This document shows, one piece after another, positions 15,547 to 22,255 of a DNA stretch of 22,255 nucleotides. The position numbers and the translations under genes were made by a program. This DNA is from Chordibacter sp038110535 (lineage in GTDB: Bacteria; Verrucomicrobiota; Verrucomicrobiia; Opitutales; Seribacteraceae). The first letter of the stretch is position 1. The number at the start of each line of letters is the position of its first letter. The notes beneath the pieces were generated by a model, which did no database searches, was not told the DNA's origin, and worked only from the letters and a program-made list of their open reading frames with translations. The stretch is from contig JAYNJW010000031.1 of the NCBI GenBank assembly GCA_038110535.1, positions 1-22,255 of the forward strand, in the 5' to 3' direction.

Positions 15547-17016
15547 TTGCATGATACAATAACAGCTTTTAGGGAACTTTCCTCCCATTCAATTGGTTAC
15601 GGTTTAAGCACAGTACTGAGTAGGTTGATCGGCTTTGTGTCTGTACCAATTTTGTCTTACTATTTTCAACCCGATGAATATGGAGTAATTTCTCTGGTTC
15701 AGGTAGCACTTAGCCTTGCGGTTATTCTTACCGGCATGAATGTAGGGTCCGGAGTTTCGTTTTACTTTTTTAAGAACGATTCGAGGGAGACTAAGGAAAG
15801 GATTATAGGTTCCGGAATAGTTTACATCTTAGTAACTGGGGCAACGATGTCTTCAGCCTTATATCTTTTCTCCCCTCATATTAGTGAAATACTGAACATC
15901 AGGTTGAACCGTGAGTTGTTTTACTCTTTTACTCCGTACCTGAAAATAGGAGCGGTATATCTATTTTTTGGTATTCTGATGACCGCCTTTCAGAATATCT
16001 TAAGATTACACAAGCAACCCTACAAATATTTGGTCTGTGAATTAACCAATTTTACCGTCAATATTTTATTACTACTTTTGTTTATTTGCTTTTTCGGATT
16101 TGGCCTAGAAGGAGTTTTTTGGGCTCGTGCTGCCGGAGTATTTGCCGGATGTAGTGTGGGCTTATTTTATGTCAAAAAAAAGTTCGCCCTTTGTATTTCC
16201 GCCAGTCTTTTATTCCCCATATTGTTTTATTCCTTACCCCAGTTTCCTGCTTCAATTATGGGTTGGGGACAGGCACAAGCGAGCCGCTTCTTTATCAACT
16301 ATTTTACCGATCTTCATGTACAGGGTGTGTTCGCGGTCGCCTTTGCCTTTGCCTCAATATTAAATTTGGCAAATGCCGCATTCAGACTGGGTTATGACCC
16401 CTATGCCCTTTCTATTATGAAGCAGGAAACAGCCAAGGATATATATGCCAATATTTATACAATATATTCTTTGGTATTTGGAATTTTGTTGGTCTTGTTA
16501 CTGTCTTTTTTTCAACCAATGATTACAATTTTTACACCTCCCTCGTACCACGAGTCTCATGTTTTGTGTTATTTTCTTGCAGGGTCTTTTTTCTTAGCTG
16601 GATGTAATAATATTTTGGGTACTGGCATATGGGTAACAGGAAAAACCATCTATTCGAGTTACTGTCAGGCATGTAATTTTGTAACCGTGGTTGCATCGAG
16701 TTATATTTTGATCCCTCAGTACAAAGGAATCGGTGCAGCACTTTCGATTTTTGCTGGTTCGATTGTCCACTCTATTGCTCTTTATTTAGTTAGTCGTAGG
16801 CAATACAAAATCAATTACCGATATGTTCATTCTTTGCTCTTTGTCATTTTGGCAGTCTGCTTTGCATTCATTTTTGGAAGTGTTGAGCAGGACTTCAATT
16901 TAATGAAGTTAATCTCTTATTCTTTTGTTTTCTTTTTTGTTCTTTCTATTTTTACGGTTTTAATTTTGGCCCCTAAAGGAACCATAAAATTACTTAGAGG
17001 CTATTTAAAAGGTTAG
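15547..17016 (+). CDS. Wzx-type oligosaccharide flippase (MOP superfamily)
   Basis: A 489-residue membrane protein with a dozen or more hydrophobic segments and the N-terminal pattern of polysaccharide transporters (ITAFRELSSHSIGYG followed by a LSRLIGFVSVPIL-like span and YYFQPDEYG loop at about 38-46). Such proteins move undecaprenyl-linked repeat units across the inner membrane. The start is TTG 15547 in an AT-rich context without a Shine-Dalgarno sequence. It sits between the GT-C-like protein and the transglutaminase-like protein, 17 and 9 nt away. With the ABC flippase at 143-1885, the window encodes two different flippase types. Confidence 0.85.
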   Translation: MHDTITAFRELSSHSIGYGLSTVLSRLIGFVSVPILSYYFQPDEYGVISLVQVALSLAVILTGMNVGSGVSFYFFKNDSRETKERIIGSGIVYILVTGATMSSALYLFSPHISEILNIRLNRELFYSFTPYLKIGAVYLFFGILMTAFQNILRLHKQPYKYLVCELTNFTVNILLLLLFICFFGFGLEGVFWARAAGVFAGCSVGLFYVKKKFALCISASLLFPILFYSLPQFPASIMGWGQAQASRFFINYFTDLHVQGVFAVAFAFASILNLANAAFRLGYDPYALSIMKQETAKDIYANIYTIYSLVFGILLVLLLSFFQPMITIFTPPSYHESHVLCYFLAGSFFLAGCNNILGTGIWVTGKTIYSSYCQACNFVTVVASSYILIPQYKGIGAALSIFAGSIVHSIALYLVSRRQYKINYRYVHSLLFVILAVCFAFIFGSVEQDFNLMKLISYSFVFFFVLSIFTVLILAPKGTIKLLRGYLKG

Positions 17017-17025
17017 GTTTAAATT

Positions 17026-17961
17026 TTGATTAACCAAATATCTAGTTTTCTGACAAAATTTCTTCGTTCAACCAGTTCAACTGGGCAAATTATTGCTCAC
17101 CATGAAACAGAGGCTGGCATAACTGCTTTCAATGCGTTGCTTTCCAATTTATCCAAAGATAAAGGTTTGTTACCTAAAAATAATGTTATTCTTCAGCCGG
17201 GTATTTACCGGTTGGGAGAACATAGGTATGATTGCACCCAACCTGGAATTTATAGGTTCTCCATTCCACTCAAAGAAAATTTACAACGAGTGGTGTTGGA
17301 CCCTTCAAGCCTTCAAGCAAATATACAGTTTCTTTCCTTGTTAAGCATTCGTGGAAATTGTGATAACAAGAGCTCTTTTGCTCAAAAAGTGTCCAATTCA
17401 TCAAGGAGATTTCTCCGTATGACTTGCACATACAACTCCTTATTTATTAGCGAATTACTATCTTGTTACGGGTTTTCCACAAGGTTGGTTCAGGGACACA
17501 CACTAGATGCTTTAAATGCTTACAACAATGGGCACAGTTTATTAGAATTCTACTCGACTGAGCAAAAAAAGTTTATCGTTGTGGATGTAGATAAAAAAGG
17601 CTTCTTTTTGCAAGACGGTGCCTTTTTAAATTTATTTGATCTTTGTAAAGCAATCCATGGTGGTGATAAGATTGAATTTTTAAGTTTTGCTAAATCCGCC
17701 ATGCTGGATTTTCGTTTTGCAGACCTAAAAACATCTTTTGATTATTCATTTTTGGAATATCCGCAGTATGCTTCAAGTGAAGGGATTTTAAAGGGAGTCA
17801 TGAGAACTTGTCAGTTTCCAATTATCAAAGATTGTGGTCAGGGATATGCTTGCTCATGGGAAAAGTGCGATGAAGAATTGATTTTGCGGATTAATCCGAA
17901 CTGGAAGATTTTGAATCCCAGTTCTTTTTTTGAAAAGTTTTACATCCAGCCAATCAGTTGA
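17026..17961 (+). CDS. Transglutaminase-fold (papain-like) protein of unknown role
   Basis: A 311-residue protein. I do not recognise a named family, but residues 132-190 follow the transglutaminase-core pattern: C134 at the start of a helix (TCTYNSLF), GFSTRLVQG (149-157) matching the usual G-x-x-x-R-x-v-x-G strand, H170 (NNGHSLLEF) and D187/D189 (FIVVDVD). The Cys-His spacing of 36 and His-Asp spacing of 17 fit a Cys-His-Asp triad. There is no signal peptide, so it is probably cytosolic. It could cleave or form an amide, for example attach an amine or amino acid to the glycan or trim one (inference). TTG start; the next gene's ATG follows its TGA directly. Confidence 0.55.
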   Translation: MINQISSFLTKFLRSTSSTGQIIAHHETEAGITAFNALLSNLSKDKGLLPKNNVILQPGIYRLGEHRYDCTQPGIYRFSIPLKENLQRVVLDPSSLQANIQFLSLLSIRGNCDNKSSFAQKVSNSSRRFLRMTCTYNSLFISELLSCYGFSTRLVQGHTLDALNAYNNGHSLLEFYSTEQKKFIVVDVDKKGFFLQDGAFLNLFDLCKAIHGGDKIEFLSFAKSAMLDFRFADLKTSFDYSFLEYPQYASSEGILKGVMRTCQFPIIKDCGQGYACSWEKCDEELILRINPNWKILNPSSFFEKFYIQPIS

Positions 17962-18852
17962 ATGAGTAGAATCTTAGTTACGGGTGCAACTGGGCTTTGT
18001 GGCAGGGCTTTTTGCCTCAGATTACTTGAAAAAAGTCACGAAGTTTTTGCCGTCGTCAAAGATCGCGAAGCTAAATTGCCCGAGGGTGTTTGTCCGGTTT
18101 TTATCGATCTATCTAAGCATTGGGAGATTGAATTATTACCCCAAAAGATAGACATGATAGTTCATCTCGCTCAATCTCCTCATTTCAGGGATTTTCCGGA
18201 GCGTGCCCTTGATATTTTTAAAGTGAATGTCGAATCCACAGCCCGGCTGTTAGATTATGGAAAAAGGATAGGGATTGAGAAATTTATCTACACATCATCT
18301 GGGGGGATTTACGGCAATGGAAGCCACGCATTTCAAGAGAATGCCCCTGTAGTTCCGACTAGTAGATTAGGGCATTATCTTGGAACCAAGTCTTGTTGTG
18401 AAATTCTGATCAATAGTTATGCATCTGTTTTCAATGTTGTTATCCTTCGCCCTTTTTTTGTTTATGGTCCAGGACAGAATCAGAGTATGTTGATGCCAAG
18501 GCTGTTCAGGAATGTTTCTTCAAATGACTCGATTCTCTTGGATAGTTCTTGTGGGATCAGAATCAATCCTGTGCATGTTAACGATGCAAGTATAGCAATC
18601 ATGAATGCTTGTGAACTAGTCAATAGTACAGTAATTAACATTGCGGGCCCCGAAGTTTTATCAATTCGAGAAATTTGCGATCTTTTTGGATCTTATCTTG
18701 GTAAGCGTCCAATTTATGAAAAGGTTTCTGGGGACTCAAGAGACTTAATCGGCGATATTTCTCTGATGAAAAAACTTCTCCATGTTCCTACCATCCGACT
18801 GCGTGATGTACTGGAGGAATTTGCTCAAAAGACAGGCCAAACTCCAAATTAG
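17962..18852 (+). CDS. NAD(P)-dependent nucleotide-sugar epimerase/reductase (extended SDR, second)
   Basis: A 296-residue extended SDR. The cofactor loop is GATGLCG (8-14), the catalytic Ser pair is at 112-113 (YTSSGGIYG) and the Tyr/Lys pair is Y139-x-x-x-K143. It is shorter than the epimerase at 1945-2919 and only distantly similar, so it likely performs a different step, such as a 4-reduction or epimerisation on a second sugar. The ATG is adjacent to the preceding stop with no spacer. Its 3' end overlaps or abuts the start of the first of two tandem glycosyltransferases. Confidence 0.85.
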   Translation: MSRILVTGATGLCGRAFCLRLLEKSHEVFAVVKDREAKLPEGVCPVFIDLSKHWEIELLPQKIDMIVHLAQSPHFRDFPERALDIFKVNVESTARLLDYGKRIGIEKFIYTSSGGIYGNGSHAFQENAPVVPTSRLGHYLGTKSCCEILINSYASVFNVVILRPFFVYGPGQNQSMLMPRLFRNVSSNDSILLDSSCGIRINPVHVNDASIAIMNACELVNSTVINIAGPEVLSIREICDLFGSYLGKRPIYEKVSGDSRDLIGDISLMKKLLHVPTIRLRDVLEEFAQKTGQTPN

Positions 18853-19980
18853 AAGAAAAACAAAGATTCTTCACTTGCCAAGCACTGTTGGTGGGAACCC
18901 GCAGGCAATTAGTGAGCAAATGAAAATTATGGGAATTCGTTCCCAATCATGGGCCATTTCTCCAAATCCTTTGGGTTTGGGAAAAGGGGCAGACAGATTT
19001 ATTTACCATGAAAGCGAAAATTTCATCATTAAAGAAATAAAAAAACTAATTTGTTTAAGATATGTGTTTTTATTTGATATCGTTTTCTTTAATTTTGGCT
19101 CCTCGCTTTACACCCCTTTTCCTCGCTACAGATACGAAAGGGAAAAGGGGCTAAATTATGTTCGGTTATGGATTTATTCTTATTACCGAAAATATATGCA
19201 GATTATTGAACTTAAACTGATCAAATACTTTAAACTAAAAGTTTATGTACAGTACCAAGGGACGGATGCCAGATTAAAAGATTATTGCAAAAAAAACTTT
19301 CGGATAATGCTTCCTGAATACAGGACTGAATACTCAAAAAACGATTTTTTGAGGGACAAGACCAAAAAAAATCAGATCATAACTTTAGAAGANNNNNNNN
19401 NNCTGATCTCATGAACACTTTACCGCCTAAAACAAGGTTCTTGCCATACTGTCATGTTGATTTGAATTACTGGTGCCCTCGTAAGGATAAGGGTGGGGGG
19501 AACCGAGAAATTCTAAGAATCGGGCATGCTCCTTCCAATAGGCAAGTCAAAGGAACTCAGGAAATACTGGATGTAATTAAACAACTGAAGATTAATTTCG
19601 AAGAAAGGTTTGAATTTGTTCTTATTGAGAATGTTGACCATGAAGATGCAATGAGGCTATACGATTCTATAGATATTCTGATTGATCAAATATATGTAGG
19701 TTGGTACGGAGGTCTGGCAGTAGAAGCGATGGCTTTAGGTAAGCCTGTCCTTTGCTACATCAGAGAATCAGACTTGAGATTTATTCCTCAAGAGATGGCT
19801 CAAGATTTGCCCGTTATAAATGTTGAGTCTAATACTTTACTTACCGTTTTATCTTCAATGATTGAAATGCCCAGAGAGCAACTTCTTGAATTAGGTAGAA
19901 GATCTAGGTCTTATGTTGAAAAATGGCACTGTCCGACCAAAGTTGTTCAACAGCTTATTGAGGGAATGAATCTCAAATAG
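18821..19980 (+). CDS. Glycosyltransferase, GT4-like, interrupted by an assembly gap
   Basis: A paralogue of the next gene. The part before the N-run has LHLPSTVGGNP at the N-terminus and YQGTDAR. The part after has GHAPSNRQVKGT and GWYGGLAVEAMALGKPV, the nucleotide-sugar-binding region. The two halves are in different frames across the 10 Ns, so it is annotated here as one gene split by a scaffold spacer. Comparison with the paralogue suggests only about 2 bases are missing. The start is uncertain: TTG 18821, ATG 18806 or ATG 18782, all overlapping the epimerase; the conserved protein begins near 18854. The intact protein would be about 385 residues. Donor and acceptor sugars are unknown. 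Confidence 0.75.
19393..19402. other. Assembly gap (10 Ns) inside a glycosyltransferase gene
   Basis: A run of ten N characters, a standard scaffold spacer length. The true gap must be 2 modulo 3 to restore the reading frame between the upstream frame ending TTA GAA GA and the downstream frame reading GAT CTC ATG. Aligning to the paralogue's YSLNPDLLEVLP predicts almost nothing is missing. Confidence 0.95.
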
Positions 19981-20016
19981 GCCAGGGAATTATATGAATC
20001 CAGTCCTCACAAACTA

Positions 20017-21171
20017 ATGTTTTCAGTATTGCACTGCCCTGCACAAGTGGGTGGAAATCCCGGCATTTTGGCAAAATTTGAACGACTTATGGGGCTTGAA
20101 AGTTTTTGCATTAGTGAGACAGTTAATCCTTATGCAGAACCTTCTGATCTAGTACTAGGAGGAACAGGCAGCTCTCTTTTAGCAAAAGAAATTTCTCGCA
20201 TCAGACTAGTTTTGAAAGCAGCCTCGATTGCAGGAGTTCTTCATTTGAATAACGGTAGGTTTGTCGCACCATTTTTTGGTGATAATATGCATCCTAAAGA
20301 ACAGGACTTGCCTCAATTGATCAGATGGTTGATTCGAAAGTATGCTGTTTTACTAATGCGTGGTGAAATTTCTCTTCACCGGCTCAGAAATAATCAAAAG
20401 GCTGTCTTTGTTACTTTTCAGGGTTCTGACGCACGCGAAACCAATTGTTTTCAAGATTATCACCTGAGATCTGGATTGCCTGAAAAGGTAATTAGCCGTT
20501 CTGGAATGAGTGATCGATCCATACGCAAAAAGAAAAACTTCCTAGCTGAAATTGCAGATAAAATATACTCGCTGAACCCAGATTTGCTGGAGGTTCTACC
20601 TATAGGAGCAGAATTTCTTCCCTATGCGACCGAAGCAACCTTGCATGCAAAGGTTTTACCTATCAAAGAATCTGGGGAGTTCGTAATTGGACACGCTCCC
20701 ACCCATCGAATCGTTAAAGGAACGGATCAAATTATTGGTGCGGTTGATCGTATGCGAGCCAAAGGATATAAGGTACGGTTGGAATTGATTGAGGGTTTAG
20801 AAAAGGCGGATGCACTCAAAAAATACCAAGAGATCGATTTATTCATAGATCAATTGGTCATTGGTTGGTATGGAGTCGTTTCCTTGGAGGTTATGGCACT
20901 GGGAAAACCAGTAATTTGCTTTGTGAAAGGAAAAGGCCTTAGGTTTGTCCCCCCGCAAATGTTGCGGGATCTGCCTATCATCAATGCGGATGAGATTACG
21001 CTCGAAGAAAAAATTCTTGAGGTAATGAATTTAGACAGCACGCAAAAAGGGAATTTGGCAGAGAGGGGAATCGAGTTTTTGCTAAAATGGCATGACCCCA
21101 GAAAAATTGCCGAGCGGGTCGTTGCTGACTACAAGGATGTATTATCACAACGGAAACTAATTCGAGTTTGA
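20017..21171 (+). CDS. Glycosyltransferase, GT4-like (paralogue of the preceding gene)
   Basis: A 384-residue protein of two Rossmann-like domains. The N-terminus is MFSVLHCPAQVGGNPG; FQGSDAR lies at 133-139 at the end of the first domain. GHAPTHRIVKGT (224-235) and GWYGVVSLEVMALGKPV (282-298) form the donor-binding part, the latter holding the Glu typical of GT-B retaining enzymes. It shares this whole order of motifs with the gene just upstream, showing a tandem duplication with divergence, so the two may add successive, related sugars. The start is ATG, 36 nt after the previous stop. Its TGA overlaps the next gene's TTG by TTGA. Confidence 0.85.
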   Translation: MFSVLHCPAQVGGNPGILAKFERLMGLESFCISETVNPYAEPSDLVLGGTGSSLLAKEISRIRLVLKAASIAGVLHLNNGRFVAPFFGDNMHPKEQDLPQLIRWLIRKYAVLLMRGEISLHRLRNNQKAVFVTFQGSDARETNCFQDYHLRSGLPEKVISRSGMSDRSIRKKKNFLAEIADKIYSLNPDLLEVLPIGAEFLPYATEATLHAKVLPIKESGEFVIGHAPTHRIVKGTDQIIGAVDRMRAKGYKVRLELIEGLEKADALKKYQEIDLFIDQLVIGWYGVVSLEVMALGKPVICFVKGKGLRFVPPQMLRDLPIINADEITLEEKILEVMNLDSTQKGNLAERGIEFLLKWHDPRKIAERVVADYKDVLSQRKLIRV

Positions 21172-22255
21172 GTAGAAAATTTTTTGTTGTCAGCTCAGAG
21201 TATGACCCCATGCCAGCTGCGGCAGCATCCAGGGTCTCTCCTTGGGTTGGAGTACTAAATGAGTTAGGCTATGAAACAAGGGTCTTTACAACCTCTTCGG
21301 TTAACTTCTCCTGTTCATCCGTTACAAAATCCTTTTGGGCTACGCCCTCCAATAAAGCATCTTTGCCAATTAGGTTTCTTCAGGAGATAGTTCTGGGCTT
21401 GGATATTGGGGTAAGAATCTGGTTTAACCGTAAAAGATGCATCGGTTGTATCGTTACTTCTCCTCCTTATTTTATGGCATGCATATGTGTCTTTTTTGTA
21501 AAGCTTTCCCGGATTCCCTACCTTTTCGATGTGCGGGATCGATATCCTCGTGTACTTATGGACTTGGAAGTGGTGGGCTCCTCACATTTGCTTTACCGAA
21601 TTCTCGAATGGCTCGAGGCTTGGATGTACAAAGATGCCCAAATGATTACTACGGTAACGGAGGGATTAGCGGCTGAACTGAGAACCGGTTTTACATCGAA
21701 GGAATTTCATTTGCTTAGAAACGGGTTTGATGAATCGATCTTTACGGGCGAACTCATTGAAACCCCCAAAAGAACCGCCTTCACCGTTGTATACCACGGA
21801 AGACTTGGCCGTTTTTATGATTTGGATACTTACCTGGAAATTATCAAGATGGTCTACAATGCAGACAGTTCAATTCAGTTTTTAATGGTGGGTGATCTTC
21901 CGCAGTCCATTTGTGCAAATGCCTCTCCCAATTTGGAAATTCTACCGGCAATGAAGTTAGAAAAGTTGGCCAAGGTTCTAGCAAGTTGTCATTTGGGCAT
22001 CTGTCTGTTGCGTGAACTGCCCGCTATGACGAGTGCATTTCCAGCAAAGGCTTATGATTATATTGGTGCCGGAATTCCTGTCTTGGTAGGTCCAAGAGGA
22101 GAATTAACACAGATGGTGGACCGATTCAACATTGGCACTACATTCGAAAAGATATCTGCAAAAGAGGTTGCAGATACTATTCTCCGGTTAAAAAATGATG
22201 AAGAGGTCTGGACCAAGATGTGTGCCCATGTAAAAAAATGCCGAATGAATTTTGG
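21168..22255 (+). CDS. Glycosyltransferase family 4 (WbuB-like), 3' end beyond the window
   Basis: An open frame of 362 codons with no stop before the window end. It begins at TTG 21168, overlapping the previous TGA in a TTGA arrangement. The N-terminus (VVSSEYDPMPAAAASR) is the typical first strand and glycine-poor loop of WbuB-like GT4 enzymes. FDVRDRYP lies mid-domain, VVYHGRLGRFYDLD starts the second domain, and FPAKAYDYIGAGIPVLVG is the donor-binding motif near the C-terminus. Only the last part of the protein, probably 30-50 residues, is missing. It likely transfers a sugar onto the lipid-linked intermediate in the cytosol. WbuB-like enzymes often occur with WbuX/Y/Z, in line with this locus. 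Confidence 0.85.
   Translation, partial: MSRKFFVVSSEYDPMPAAAASRVSPWVGVLNELGYETRVFTTSSVNFSCSSVTKSFWATPSNKASLPIRFLQEIVLGLDIGVRIWFNRKRCIGCIVTSPPYFMACICVFFVKLSRIPYLFDVRDRYPRVLMDLEVVGSSHLLYRILEWLEAWMYKDAQMITTVTEGLAAELRTGFTSKEFHLLRNGFDESIFTGELIETPKRTAFTVVYHGRLGRFYDLDTYLEIIKMVYNADSSIQFLMVGDLPQSICANASPNLEILPAMKLEKLAKVLASCHLGICLLRELPAMTSAFPAKAYDYIGAGIPVLVGPRGELTQMVDRFNIGTTFEKISAKEVADTILRLKNDEEVWTKMCAHVKKCRMNF

Noticed and set aside
19411..19980. A separate small glycosyltransferase gene starting at ATG 19411
   Set aside because: The residues around this ATG align to the middle of the neighbouring paralogue and open reading continues back to the N-run, so it is the C-terminal half of the interrupted gene.
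21437..21676. 79-codon plus-strand frame near the right end
   Set aside because: It is out of frame with, and contained in, the GT4 gene starting at TTG 21168, which has the full set of family motifs.
1..22255. Mobile elements, CRISPR arrays, tRNAs or direct repeats
   Set aside because: No transposase or integrase motif, no regularly spaced repeats and no tRNA-like cloverleaf were noticed; nearly all sequence is accounted for by same-strand genes.

Overview
This is one uninterrupted glycan-biosynthesis locus. All 21 recognisable genes lie on the + strand, with gaps of at most about 60 nt or short overlaps (ATGA, TTGA and TGATG types). The layout looks like one long operon for an exported, heavily modified surface polysaccharide or lipid-linked oligosaccharide. 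The window holds no ribosomal, tRNA or other taxonomic marker. Base composition is moderately AT-rich. A 10-N spacer at 19393-19402 points to a draft or metagenome scaffold. Ten to eleven of 21 genes appear to start with TTG and none with GTG, and clear Shine-Dalgarno sequences are almost absent. This suggests a lineage with SD-independent initiation, but I cannot name the phylum.

Region by region: 143-1885 is an ABC flippase of the PglK/MsbA type. 1945-4094 holds a nucleotide-sugar epimerase/dehydratase and a DegT aminotransferase, enough to make an amino sugar from a keto-sugar precursor. 4094-7504 is a tightly coupled trio: an AsnB-type amidotransferase, a SAM methyltransferase and a hexapeptide-repeat acyltransferase. 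7531-11580 carries the WbuX/WbuY(HisH)/WbuZ(HisF) trio that installs acetamidino groups on sugars, here split by a putative Fe(II)/2-oxoglutarate oxygenase and a second methyltransferase. 11577-13970 holds a polysaccharide-deacetylase-like protein, a PAPS-type sulfotransferase and a WbqC-family protein. 13967-17016 holds a GT-C-like polytopic membrane protein and a Wzx-type flippase. 17026-17961 is a cryptic transglutaminase-fold protein. 17962-22255 has a second epimerase, two tandem paralogous glycosyltransferases (the first broken by the assembly gap) and a GT4 glycosyltransferase running off the window end.

Inferred joint function: nucleotide sugars are epimerised and aminated, decorated with N-acyl, amidino, amide, methyl, sulfate and possibly hydroxyl groups, assembled by at least three cytosolic glycosyltransferases, and moved across the inner membrane by one or both flippases. 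The window has no initiating phosphoglycosyltransferase, no nucleotide-sugar dehydrogenase and no PAPS synthesis genes; these must lie elsewhere.

The most unusual points are the insertion of an oxygenase and a methyltransferase into the amidination trio, the transglutaminase-like protein, and the start-codon pattern.
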